This document shows positions 37,211 to 48,470 of a DNA stretch of 64,000 nt, one piece after another. The notes beneath the pieces were generated by a model. That model made no database searches, was not told the origin of the DNA, and worked only from the letters and a program-made list of their open reading frames with translations. Source of the DNA: Sporodiniella umbellata (lineage: Eukaryota; Mucoromycota; Mucoromycetes; Mucorales; Rhizopodaceae); contig JAIXMR010000010.1 in the NCBI GenBank assembly GCA_025677835.1, forward strand, positions 186,001 through 250,000, written 5' to 3'. The first letter of the stretch is position 1. The number at the start of each line of letters is the position of its first letter. The translations under genes were made by a program, and so were the position numbers.

Positions 37211-38659
37211 TTTACAACTGGCGTATGATATCATCAAACCGAAACTCTTCAACCTGATACTGATAAAGTTCAATCATGTGTTGAAATCTAAACGGATAAG
37301 GGGGCCGCTCTAGTTTCTTCAAGCAAAATTACCTCTTTTCTTGCTCTTTCCAATACTGCTGAAGGTCATAGCACGTGATGATCCCATCTCCGTCTTCATC
37401 CAAACATCGAAACCTAGAAAAGCGTTGAAGTTGAAAGGTTCTTTTTCTGTATATCAAACTCTACCAGTATTCAATTGATACAAGCGTGCTTTTATCTACT
37501 TCTGCCATACAAAACCCTTAGTGAAAACAACGGTCAATCCTCCTCTAGAAACAATTTTTGTCTGCTTTCTCACTTACAGACGTAATCCAAATAACTGAGT
37601 GTGTCCTTAGGGTGATCCTTTTTGAGAAAAGCAGGCACTTTTCCAAACTGTATGACTTGATTGATAAGCCTGTCTGAAAGGATGCCACCATTGTAGTTTA
37701 AAAGGTCATTTTTAGTGATAAGCAAATCGTGGTCTTGATCTATAGCCCAAAATCTGCAGTATAATACATAGAAATATTTGTATGAAAAGCAGTTACGTAT
37801 CTATACATAGCCATTGCAATTAACACAAATATATATGCTATTGTGTTATTTTAAACTTGCTTTGTTCAAGTCGTTATGCCCTTGCAAAGATTCGATAGCC
37901 TCAAGGAACTTGGTTTGACGAAATTGCGACAAATACATTTGCCCCGTGAAGCATCTGGCATCATAATATATTCTGCATATCACAGTTTCAACTAGATAGA
38001 TTCAGCTTTGTCAAAAAAAAAAAAAAAAAAAAAAAAAATGCCACTTACTGTATCGCTCTTGAAACATAGGGTTGCTATATAGGAACTGTAAACCTGCATG
38101 ATGTGCTGTGACCTCTAAGGATATAATATGTACACATAAACATTTGTATATAAATTAGGGGAGTTGTTGTTCTGAGTTTACCTTCAAGTATAGATATAAA
38201 GTCTTCTGGTATAATGTACATGTTTTCAGGCTTTCTGATAAGGTTGAATATCAATGCCGTTTTATTAGGATTGTATATTCCTTTCCACCCCCTAATAAGA
38301 TATTAATATCTTTTTTGTGCTTTTAACCTGTGTGTGTGTGTGTTATTTTTCTTTTTTTACGTTTCAAAATCGGAAAACGTAACATGATCTTTTTGTTTTG
38401 TTAGTTTCCGATAGAGCGTTGCGTTTAAATATTCAGAAAGCTGACAACACTGTGTTACTGGGAAAAAATCCTCTTCAGTTAATTGGGGTCTACAGTCAAA
38501 TATGTGTCTAACGGTAGTCTATCCGAATTATTATGTTTGTTAATATTGTTTTATTATTGTTATTCTATTTTATTTCTAGAAGGATATATGTATAAAAAAA
38601 AAGGGGGGTTTAAAGAAAAAGTTACTTGCAATTGTTGTTTTCAGTTCGTTGTTGTTCAT
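36573..38659 (-). CDS. PP2A regulatory subunit B''-type (EF-hand) protein
   Basis: Exons: 38630-38659, 38361-38518, 38182-38291, 38049-38114, 37861-37991, 37578-37800, 37465-37516, 37333-37413, 37216-37287, 36748-37142, 36573-36688 (477 aa). It follows PPP2R3-type subunits: IPEDFISILEEVTAHHAGLQF, RYIETVICRIYYDARCFTG, FSYKYFYVLYCRFWAIDQDH and the EF-hand CLDEDGDGIITCYDL. Further on are DLKKNGFIAEKFFDTFLNFDKF and WDEFADQEYQAL. Such subunits direct PP2A to substrates and bind calcium. Two introns (38519-38629 and 37801-37860) need GC donors (GCAAGT) to keep frame. A 36-nt (CA)n-containing stretch at 36887-36922 is either a minimal intron or coding, since both keep frame; the model keeps it as coding. 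Confidence 0.85.
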
Positions 38660-38801
38660 ATTCAATAGCGATAGTAATAAAAGTAATAGCAATAAAATCA
38701 AATGTTAATTAAAAAAGAAAGCAGAAGAATAAAACAAAAATAAAATAAAATAGACAAGAGCATGAAAACAACATTCCCGAGAATCAATTCATAGTCTTTT
38801 A

Positions 38802-41196
38802 TTAATTCCTCTCTTTGGATGCCCATGCCGTTCGTTTTGTGTCTAACCAAGGATGAGCTAATACCTGAGAAACATTAAGCCGTTTATCTACGTCTCTCTC
38901 TAACATTTTTTTGACAAGATCTACAGATTCTATTGAAACAGATTCAGTACTAGTCTATGTGATGTTCAAGTCAAATGCCTGAAAATGTACCTTGAGATAG
39001 AATAAAAGGTAACCTTATTTCTCGCTCCATAATCTCTTCCATATTGTAAAAAGGATTTTCTCTATAAATTAGGGTATACAGCAATGCGCCACAAGCCCAA
39101 ATATCTTGAGGCGGTCCTGTATAGGATCGACCCCTGAGTATTTCAGGCGCTGCATAATCCAGTGTTCCTACAAAAGTTTCATACTGTTTTCCTGACATGT
39201 ACGTTGCGCTTCCAAAGTCAATCAGTTTGACTCCCCCTTGTAGATCTAAAATCACATTCTCGTCTTTGATGTCCCGATGTATAATATGGTTTTGGTGCAG
39301 GTGGTGAACAGCCTCCATAATTTGTCGAAAGATTGTTTTGACTTCCAGTTCAGACAAACCTTCTTTTTTGAACTCAATATAATCAAACAGGTCCATACCT
39401 GCACCAAACATATCCATCACAACGTAAAAATGGTCTTGGTCTTCAAAAAAACTCGCTGGTTGCCTGAAATGTTAATTTCTTTGAAGAATTGGTAAACCTT
39501 ATCTCTTACACATTTCGCTACAATTCACATGTGGAATCTTTCGTAAGGTGTTCAGCACATGGATCTCTGCGGGTATAAGCCCTAGTGTCTGATCCCTGGT
39601 CCAACAATCCACTAAAACACGCGATTTGAAAATGTATTTGATAGCTACTTTGGTCTATACATTTCCAAAAAAAAAAAAAAAAAAATAAGTAATCAGAAAT
39701 CAAGGTGGTCAAACAAACCTTGTTGGGGTCTTTTTTTAAATAGGCTAGTTTAACAATACCATAGGCGCCCTGTCCTAAGTCATCTACAATCTGATATTCA
39801 TTGATATTAGACGATGGTGGTATATAGTGAAAAGGTGGGTAGAGAGTGGGTATATTGATAGATTGGGACCTTTGGTTGACAGATTTGGCCATGACAGGCA
39901 AAGGTGGCAGATGATGTCCATAGCGGGAGAGTATGGCTTGTCGATCAAATGTGACCTGCACTGAAAGACCATGGTTGTGCATCTTGACTTGAAGATCGAT
40001 TTCAAGATACGTTTGATCTCTGTGAAGAGCCACAAGAATAGGCAAAGGTCGGCCCGCAGGTGATGTGCTCGGTTTCCGACTGAATATGATATTCTTCGGC
40101 TGTTGACTGGTACTAAGCAGCGATCGACAGATACCACTATTCAAAACACAGCCTGGCTGTAGTAGATCATCTCGTTTCAGACAGGATAATAATAGAGAAA
40201 ATTGTGGTATAAAGTCGGACAGAGAGCGATCTGTCATTTCTGTAGTCCCAAACAGGTATTTTGAAAAGGTGGAATCTTTACATTCTTTGATATTGCCTTG
40301 GAAATCCGCTTTAATCAAGCCTGTAAGTGATGGTATAGATGTAATTCTCAAATGCACTTGATCACCGTGCTCTTCCCCATGAACAATCACTGGAAATGAT
40401 GCACCAGGTTGCGAGCAGCCAGTAAACAAAGTATGTGAGAAATCAAATCGAGGAATAATAGTATAAATAGGTCGATGCACTAACGCTTTGGCGGAATAGT
40501 CGAACAGTTCCGCTGTACCTTTCTCTTCAACACTAAGAATGTTTTTCTAACGTATACAATTATATATTTTTGGTTACAAAAAGTATTAGACATATATGTC
40601 ATATATTATCAGAGAATATTCACTACAATCACAAAACAAAAACACCTACACTTTTTTTCTCTACTATCATTTTGACAGTGCTCTGACAGATAGGTTCAAA
40701 AATCCAAATAAATACTGAGCTTGTATCCTGCTTCTTCTCCTTCAGCCATAGAATGACAGAAGTGATTCCTTCCGAGTTTGTAATCGATACAGGATGACTA
40801 TGAATCAAGACAGGGCCCTTATGCTCTTCTCTTGCTTTGACGATTCGATCAATAAGAATAGTGTGATGGCTCGATTGAATAAAATCCAACACATGTTGAT
40901 CCTGAAGCTCTTTTCCAAACAATTGAAAGGCAGCTTGATTAGCCACGGTGATCTTCCAGTTGTCTGCAGTCATCAAAACCGCTTGTGTTTGCGGTAAATA
41001 TCTAGAGTTGGAAAGATCGATGGAAGCCAACTGATGAGTAAGACTTTGTACCTCATTCGAAGCACTGGAAGATGGGTTGGACGAAAAAAGTTCTTGTGTA
41101 TCCCTACATATTATGTCAAATTATTCTATTTTTCTTTCTCACGGCTTACATCAATGGCCCTGTGTTTATACTCTTATGTTTGTCTATCATATGCAT
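38802..41196 (-). CDS. PSK1: PAS-domain serine/threonine kinase (PAS kinase)
   Basis: Six exons (41150-41196, 40650-41103, 39719-40546, 39510-39654, 38991-39455, 38802-38929) give 688 aa. Near residues 45-110 is a PAS domain (WKITVANQAAFQLFGKELQ). A PAS-like region follows (ILSVEEKGTAELFDYSAKAL), then a basic linker. The kinase domain has DLGQGAYGIVKLAY (Gly loop), VAIKYIF (Lys), HRDIKDENVILD (catalytic loop), KLIDFGSA (DFG), GTLDYAAPEILRG and DIWACGALLYTLI. PAS kinase senses nutrient state and in yeast phosphorylates Ugp1 and translation factors. The first exon is 47 nt. The gene is shorter than yeast Psk1/2. It lies head to tail upstream of the PP2A B'' gene. Confidence 0.93.
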
Positions 41197-42639
41197 ATAA
41201 ATATAGCAAAGTACATATATAGTAGGATAAAAGCAAAAAAGAAAAAAAATAAAAAATAAAAAACAATGAAAATAAAATAATAAATAAATAAAATAAAATA
41301 AAATGATTATAAGAATACAGGGAGAGCTGTTGCTTTGAGAAAAACCAAACGTCCGCAATTGAAAAACAGATAACAACGGAATTAGTCCAAAAACGATCGC
41401 TTTTTTTGTTTCTTAAAAAAATGCTGCAACTGGTTGGCCTTAAAGCGATATTGTAAGCTTTTAAAACGATTTCGCGTTCAAGTGATTGGTAAGGGTTTGT
41501 TTACTCTATTGCAAAAAGTACTTAATCTTTAATGTTTACACATCATGTAGTCTTTTTCGACATTTCACACTCTAACTTCTGTATTTTTTTATTTTGTCTT
41601 CACTTATTTGGTCTGTAATGTGGTTGGGCTGATCTACATGGCGCTATGCTAGATTATCACTTTTTTAATGGCAAGTGTAACAATATTACAGAAGGTGGTT
41701 TTTTTTATGAAGCTCCAAAAAACAAAATAGTGCAAACTAAAACACTATGTGCTTGCATATAGCAAACTCTTATAATAGGCTGGTAAATCAGTATCTCCCT
41801 TTTGTACAATTAATAATCCAAAGTTGTTATTATCACTTGAAGCGGTGCTTTTACGATGAAAGTATAGTAGTCGGATCATCGTGGTTATTAATCATCAGTA
41901 CTTTTACCAATGGTAACTCTTTTTTCAGCCAAAAAAAAAAAACTGTATCTTTTGTCATGCATAGTCTCAACTCATGAATACAAGAGTTTTCAGGGCGTTC
42001 TTATAAGCCCTTTTATCTTTACTAAAGCTCAGTTCCGTTCATTCACGTTTCCGTCTAAAACTCTCAAAACTCAAACTTTTGGTTTGCTTTATCGCATTTT
42101 CTGCCATTATAACATTGACTGATTTAGGACTCGTTAAAAAAGCTTGTATAAAACATTTCAAATGGAGATCTGAAAAAATTTGTTTCTCTCTTCCTTATTT
42201 ATGAAGACGGAAAGTGTACTTTCTCTGAAAGCTTGCTACAGTATTTTAAAAACGATTAGCGTTAATTCTAGGTTGTAGATTGTTTTAAGATTACAAATCA
42301 TGCGAAAAAAAATATATTAGAAAAAAAAAAAAAGAAAGGGCTAAAGTTGATAGTTGAAACATTAAGTTTAATCTAAAAGTAAAAAAAAATTAAAAATTAA
42401 AAAGTAAAAAGCAAAAAGCAAAAGAAAAGGTACTCTGTTTAAAAAAAAAAAAAAGAGCCAAAAGCTCCTTTGATGATATGCATAATTAGCCACGATTAGA
42501 TGAGAGTATATCTGATTCTACTAAGGTCCCCAGTTGTAAACAGTATCTTTAGACTAGTAATAGATATCATAAATCTTTAAGGTCTTGTAACCACTTCAGA
42601 ACTGTTAAACAAAAAGTCTTTAAGGTCGTTTATAGATAA

Positions 42640-43140
42640 GTGAATAGGAACCCAGCCCCTCAAACCTCGTACTCCATTTTTTTTAAGGTGTAACATAGGT
42701 TACCTCAAGGCATGACAACAGCATAGCACAACCTCTGCCGCTTACCCATTGGGAGTTCATATACATGCCAACTGGCTGCCTCAGAGAATCGCACTAATAT
42801 CCAACCACCAACACCAGCTTTTACACCCCGTCGCCATCCAACCACCAAACCTCTACCCCGTTCAACTAGGAGTGCTTTAACCCTAAGCTCCCAACATGCC
42901 CAAACCTCACTATATTCTTTCGTTGCACCTTATTGTAGGATTGTGATAACAAACAAGGACTGGTTTGTCACAAAATCGCGGTAAGACTCAGTTGTAGTCA
43001 ATCAGTTATCCGTACGTATTTTTATATGCCCGAACGTGCTGAGTTGTAAATGGTCCATAAGGGCGAGTCGATCCTTTCAAGGCAAACCACCAACAAACAT
43101 AGAGGGGGCTCCCAGCAGCCATATGAGGAAAGGAGTAACA
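42640..43140. other. C-rich block of unusual composition with open minus-strand frame
   Basis: In an otherwise about 30-35% GC gap, this block is C-rich on the plus strand (CCAACCACCAACACC; CCATCCAACCACCAAACC). The minus strand is open for 74 codons from 42929 to a TGA at 42705-42707. The reading includes GWILVRFSEAASWHVYEL and PMGKRQRLCYAVVMP, which looks protein-like, but it has no start codon and no splice partner I could find. It may be the 3' remnant of a gene or transposon. Upstream bases on the minus strand are interrupted by stops in all frames I read. Confidence 0.4.
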
Positions 43141-44689
43141 TAGTAAAGAAAAGGGCAGTAAAAAACGCGCCTTCCTTTTTTTTTTAGAGAAAAAAAATTT
43201 CTACGAAATGGCTTATGAGATAATCTTGTCATTGCTTGTCTTTTTTTTTTTTTCTATCTATTTCTGCAGGTAAATTAGCTTTTTGCGCTTTTCGTTTTTT
43301 AATTTCCGTAAGTAAACAAAGGAAAAAAAAACTAACAACAGGTTTTACGTGCTCCCTGCTTCCCCTTCCGTCTTCACCATTTAGCAAGAGTCATAGAGTG
43401 AGCCTATAGCTACCCATAGAGATGCGTATTGCCAGCTTGGTCTCTTTTGTGATGCGTTTAAAATCAGCTTTTGTAAAACAGAAGGCTACCGCTTGTGTTA
43501 CATATGATAAGGAAAGCACCTATCGCAATCCTGCATCGTCTTTTTTTTTTTAGTGAAAATGCTTACAGCAACACTTGGAAAGTTACTAGTTTTATGATTC
43601 TCTTTTTAGTGAATTTTACATAACCTGTCGTTTTACAAGTGGCCAAAGCCTCTTTTATTTTAATCGTAAAAGTACGATTTAATTAATGGTGCTTAAACGA
43701 AGTCTTTCAATGAAAAATAGCTTGAGAAAAGGAATGTTATCTAGTCCATACACAGGCGATTTATTTGAGGAAACATATTACATTGCCAGAATACTTGATT
43801 TGACACTATAGACATGCCTACGACTTTCAGGTAGTACTACATTGTAGAGAGATTCTCAGAAAGTGTAAAAAAAAAAAGTTCCCTCAAACCCTTTCATGAA
43901 CCCTGAACATTTTATCTGAACATTTTATATGCAGTCAATTTCTAGCGGATCCCAATCTGTGTTTTGTAAGCGTTCACTTCAACCAGTTGAGTAACTCAAT
44001 ATTCTCCTACGTTGGTGCTTTTCTGACAAAAAGAAACACATCTTGGAAAATAAAGTAATTTATACACTATCGTTCTATAATATGCATCATTAATTAACTG
44101 GTGTCAGCCCTACGGTGACGGCTTTTCTCAGATCAACACAAAAAGGAGACAAGTGTGACGGTCTAAATAAACGAAAAAAAGTATAAAAAGGGAGCAATTT
44201 TTCCAGCTATATTATGTTTCTTTGTAAATCAAGCGGGTCTTTTCGTCCATGACGAGTCCAGTGCCTTTCCTTTTCCATCCCCTGGATGGGTAGCAACTAA
44301 AACGGAAGAAACAAGTTTCGAAGCTTGCAAGGCGACAACCTTGGAAAAAACCCAAGAAGGGAGACTTGTATAAAACAACCCCATGAAGGAAAACATGTGT
44401 AAACCCTCGCGGCATAAACTATCAAATGAAAAAATTGATAACATTAATAATAGCAAAAGCTTAAAAGCATTATAGTAAGAGCACCCGTTTTCATGAAGCC
44501 AACCGGCGGGCATTGAAAAACAAATGCCCCAAGCTTAATCTCTTTTGGTCTAGAAACTTTTGCCGTCCTTTAAGTTGATTTTTGTTATTTCTTTTTTTGC
44601 TAAAAGCAATCTTATACGACGGACACATTTTTTTTTCATAAATATGGGCTAAAAAGACTCAAGTGCCGTACCGTGCTTATATGATAAAA

Positions 44690-45410
44690 ATCCGCAAAAA
44701 GAAGCAGAGGAGATTCCATACAAGAAGCTTAAAGAAGGCAGTGGCACCAAGAGCTCGTTTACTACTAAACGAAATCAACATTTACAGGTGAAACAAATTT
44801 AAGTTGCTTTTGGATGGCACTATAAAAAGCTTGGCTGAAGAATTTGAAGGGTTCACCATTGCAACTAGCCAATCGTGTGCACAATACAGCGCTGCTTATT
44901 ATATGGGCCAGAAACTCACCTTTAAAGCCTACAGACCAGATATGAAATATAAATCAGTTGCAAGGAGTCTATACGTGGCTTTTAAAAAAGTAGTTGTGTT
45001 TTCCTTGATGAGACTAGACTTAGCATAAATACGGGGGTAGTTAAGCAAGATCAGAAGATAAGGCAGTCCCGCTATTGTAAAACGACACCCAGACAGACCA
45101 ATAAAGTACACACTGTTGTTGGAAATATCCATTAGTTCTGTGTTGCTCATGCTGTGATGAAAAAGAAACTTCCAAGCAAAAAGAAGTAAGAGCTAAATAG
45201 TAAACCAATAAAAAAAAGATACAGTCGCTATAAATCTTAATAAGCTGATGAATGCCCTTCATGATATAATTTATTTTAGCTACAAGAAACAATATCTCGA
45301 ACCAGACAACGATACAAAAGTAAAGGTGAAAAGGCAATAGATTTGTCTCCGTACCCACCAGAATTGAATTCAAAAAATGAAGTGTGGTCGGCTATTGGTG
45401 GAGAAGAATT
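44690..45410 (+). pseudogene. Decayed Tc1/mariner-superfamily DDE transposase
   Basis: Three fragments lie in order on the plus strand but in different frames, separated by stops and at least one frameshift. First is a region at 44804-45025 (LLDGTIKSLAEEFEGFTIATS), like the helix-turn-helix linker of mariner transposases, continuing into KLTFKAYRPD. Second, at about 44992-45120, is VFLDETRLSINTG followed by TNKVHTVVGNI, matching the second strand with the first catalytic Asp (V-x-D-E-T-x-F-x-x-N). Third, at 45337-45390, is IDLSPYPPELNSKNEVW, matching the LPPYSPELNPIE-W block with the last catalytic residue. Terminal repeats were not found. I describe the element as inactive. Confidence 0.72.
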
Positions 45411-46360
45411 TATCTGCTGATACCTGTAGTGATAGTCTGTTGTTTAAGATATGTATATACACATACTGCAATGATGTTTTTTTTTTTGGCCTCCCTGTTT
45501 ATCTTTATCTGACATTTGTGCTCATGTACGAAGAAAGGTTGATTCTGACCAGATTGATTTTCTGCAGTCTGTGCGACTTTATAAATCGTTGACAATAGTA
45601 CGGCTTGATTTCTTCTTTGTTTAACTATACTGATGGGCAAGCGGTTATCGTTGTTATAGTGTCTACTATTCCTTTTGGGAACGTTATTGATACTAGTTTG
45701 GCTGTAGATCCCTGTATAGTCATACTCTGTATTTGTATTTTATACTAAACTTTGAATGTAAATCCTTATTGATATGCATAAATCGCTCTCCTTCTCTTCC
45801 TTTCTTTTTTTTTTTTTTTTTTTTTTTTGAAAACAAACCTTTCTTTGACATGATTCACAGCTTGTACCTACTCTGGAATAAACCATGTAAACAGCTGTCA
45901 AATTACGCAGTTTTTTCAAAATTTCTTAGCACAGATAAATATTAGTTTACGCTAAATGCACTTGTAAGGCTTAACTTGATTTAGTGCTGTGATGCCAAAG
46001 GTAGACTGTTTTTTAGAATTAGATATGAAAAACCAGCTAGTTGAAGAAAAGCCAATCTTACTACTCGTTTTACTTCACTTCAAGCGAAAATTTAATAGTA
46101 TTGATGCTATAAATTGTGTGAAATCTGATCAAACGCAACCAAACAACCAACTACAAGCAAGCTGCTCCGTATTACTTTCATGTATGGGGATTTCTTATCG
46201 GGATTTTGAAAATCGTACCTTAATCCACAAATGCCTTCTTCATAGCTTTATTTGATTGGATACATTAAAGCGCAGACATTGAGACCCACTCTTTATTTTT
46301 ATTTTTATTTTTTTTGTTTCTGTTATTTTTTTGTTTTTAGCTTTATTTATCTTTATAAGG

Positions 46361-47353
46361 ATGAGCAAGTTTGACCATAGCAAAGCGGTAGAAGAACTTC
46401 AACAATTTCGGTTGACCAATGAAAGGTGCTCAGAAAAAATAGTTAGCCTAGGCAAAAGGTTAATAGATGACCATTACACTTCGAAATTAGGAGATCAAAG
46501 TAAAATGAATAAAATGTAGAGAATAAAAAAAGTTTGTATTGACGCGAAAAACAAAAATTCTGTTATTTAGTTTGGCCTTTTTATGAACAGATCGCTATTG
46601 CTTCTCTTGACACCAACGCCATGGATTTAGCGGATGTAAGCAGTATTTTTATATGTATGTAAATATCCCATTGATATGAAAGTATAGTACTGTATTGGTC
46701 AACTTAAAGAGCGATTTACAGAAAGTTCTTTAAGGTTTCGTCGTTTATTGGGATTAAGATATGAAGCTTTAGGACAATTGGACAGAGCGCAAGAAGTGTA
46801 CGATAGTATTTTGAGAGAAGACGAAACCAACCTGCTAGCATCTAAGCGCCAGATTGCCTTACTTAAGGTGAACCGTAAAGAAAAAGAGATGATAGAGGCC
46901 CTTACAAAGTACTTGGATACCTATTACGATGATTGTGAAGCATGGCTTGAGCTCTCTGAGGCTTATTGTAGTCGACACATGTATGAGCAAGCAGCTTTTT
47001 GCTGTGAAGAAATGATTATTCTGCAGCCATCAAACCACATTTTTTATTTGAAATATGCTGAGATTTGTTATACAATGCATCAGTTTCCTTTGGCATTGAA
47101 GCACTATTGTAAAGTGTTGGAGTTATGTACAGATCACATTAGAGCGTTATACGGGCTCCACTTGGTAAGTTTTTTTTTTTTTTTTTTTTTTTTTGTGTAT
47201 TCCAGATAATTTCTAAAAAAAAAAAAAATGATATAGTGCGCAAGCAAAGTACAAGGGAGTGAGGAACTACATGCTCTTACAACTGAGCGCTTATTGGCAG
47301 TATATAAAGGGAGCCAACAAAAGATTGTACAAGACTACTTATCCTCAAAATAA
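46361..47353 (+). CDS. EMC2: ER membrane protein complex subunit 2 (TPR)
   Basis: Four exons (46361-46499, 46571-46635, 46688-47164, 47237-47353) give 265 aa. The family pattern is clear: IWPFYEQIAIASLDTNAMDLAD reconstructed across intron 1, then YCIGQLKERFTESSLRFRRL. A TPR series follows (LRYEALGQLDRAQEVYDSIL, EAWLELSEAYCSRHMYEQAA, IFYLKYAEICYTMHQFPLAL). EMC2 is the cytosolic scaffold of the EMC insertase, which inserts tail-anchored and multipass proteins into the ER. The final exon overlaps the 3' end of the convergent IPK coding sequence by 9 bp. Intron 3 contains long T and A runs. Confidence 0.94.
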
Positions 47354-48151
47354 AGCAAAGCGAGTCATTTTATTTGTAAAAGTATCTTTGAGAGACATCA
47401 TATCTAGAGCTTCTGTTGTCCCCCAACGACAGAGAACGACATCTGTCTTGCATTCTTTTACGATCCGCTTAGCCCAGGTTATTTTGCCAAACATGCCGCC
47501 CGTCACATCGGCCTCGGTACTACACTCAGCGATTTGTGTTTTGACTGAAACGATAGGGATGATTTCGGAAGAGCCTGGCTTCTTTTGTATTTTGGGGTCG
47601 GATTTGTATACACCTTCCACATCTGTCACAAACACACAACGTGCGATAGGGAAAGAGTGGCTGAGCTGATACAAGAGGAGATCACCCGAGAGAACAGTAC
47701 AACCAGTCCTGTCATCAAGTACGACATCGCCGTGCAATACAGGCACATACCCCAAATCAAGGTATTGACGAACACGATGCATTAAACTATCAAAATTCAA
47801 GTTGAACACATAGTCAACTGGGGATAGGTTCAAGACAGGTAGACCACGCTGTTCCAGACGGGTGATCAAGAGCGTATTGAGTTGTTGCAATGTGGCTCGA
47901 GTATGAGACAGACCCTGAAGCTGCTCTGCATTTGGGCTTGAGGTCCAACCATCCTTGAGTCTATATCTTTTAACTTGTGGGTGACCAAAGCTACCAGCAC
48001 CATGAACAATTACTAATAGATGCCCTTGTGCCTTTAGGTACTGATATGCTATCTGTACCTGATCGAGTAAGGTATCCAAGTTTGAAGAGTATTCACAAAC
48101 GCTTTTTTTATTCGTAATAGCTGCTCCTCCTAACTTTACAGCAACAATCAT
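47345..48151 (-). CDS. IPK: Isopentenyl phosphate kinase
   Basis: Single exon, 268 aa; the start at MIVAVKLGGAAIT is the only one that fits the amino-acid-kinase fold, and the longer frame upstream is low-complexity. Motifs: VKLGGAAITNK (phosphate loop), VIVHGAGSFGHPQ with the His characteristic of IPKs, PVLHGDVVLD, VLSGDLLLYQLS, VFVTDVEGVY and DVTGGMFGK (ATP site). IPK phosphorylates isopentenyl phosphate to isopentenyl diphosphate, a branch of the archaeal-type mevalonate pathway. It is also present in plants and some animals and fungi, where it salvages isopentenyl phosphate. Its stop (TAA, 47345-47347) lies inside the last codons of EMC2 on the other strand. Confidence 0.93.
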   Translation of the reverse strand: MIVAVKLGGAAITNKKSVCEYSSNLDTLLDQVQIAYQYLKAQGHLLVIVHGAGSFGHPQVKRYRLKDGWTSSPNAEQLQGLSHTRATLQQLNTLLITRLEQRGLPVLNLSPVDYVFNLNFDSLMHRVRQYLDLGYVPVLHGDVVLDDRTGCTVLSGDLLLYQLSHSFPIARCVFVTDVEGVYKSDPKIQKKPGSSEIIPIVSVKTQIAECSTEADVTGGMFGKITWAKRIVKECKTDVVLCRWGTTEALDMMSLKDTFTNKMTRFALF

Positions 48152-48470
48152 TTTTTCTTTAATAAATGAAAAGAAAGAAAAAAGTAATAAGAAGACTTTT
48201 TTTTTCTTATTTCCAAGTTGGTAGAATATTGATACAATAGCAGGTGAATCTGTGTAACACTCTTGCTGCAACTTACCCTTTTTTTTTCTTTTGTTCATAA
48301 GCTTTGTGACTCCTCTCCTAATTCACTCCCATCTTTTATCTGACTTTATCCCTAACCTCCTGTCTGTCCATGTTTTTCTACGCTCACCTTTAAGCTCTTG
48401 CTCTGTCAGTTTTTTTTTTCTTTTTTACTATTTTTTTTTTTTTTATAATTTTTATAATTTTCCCTTTTGT
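48152..48470. promoter_or_regulatory. Divergent region IPK / 104-aa gene
   Basis: About 320 bases between divergent start codons, pyrimidine-rich on the plus strand (CTTTT and CCTCTCC runs) with T-tracts at 48411-48444. Presumed bidirectional promoter. Confidence 0.4.

Larger units (their letters stand above)
41197..46360. other. 5.2 kb gene-poor region with decayed elements
   Basis: The largest gap in the window. It contains the PAS kinase promoter (A-rich tract 41234-41304), a C-rich anomalous block (about 42640-43140), a dead DDE transposase (about 44690-45410) and long T runs (45807-45828). Other open frames (44212-44513 minus, 45989-46255 plus) have no recognisable domain. The last 100 bases are the T-rich EMC2 promoter. 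I see no intact gene. Confidence 0.6.

Noticed and set aside
44212..44513. Two minus-strand open frames in the 41-46 kb gap
   Set aside because: No domain or convincing composition; at most further decayed DNA near the transposase remnant.
45989..46255. 88-codon plus-strand open frame upstream of EMC2
   Set aside because: No recognisable domain, no intron logic, and it lies in the decayed gap; could be remnant DNA but cannot be supported as a gene.
48151..48298. Upstream extension of IPK to 48298
   Set aside because: The extra 49 residues come from T/A runs and precede the conserved kinase start MIVAVKLGG.
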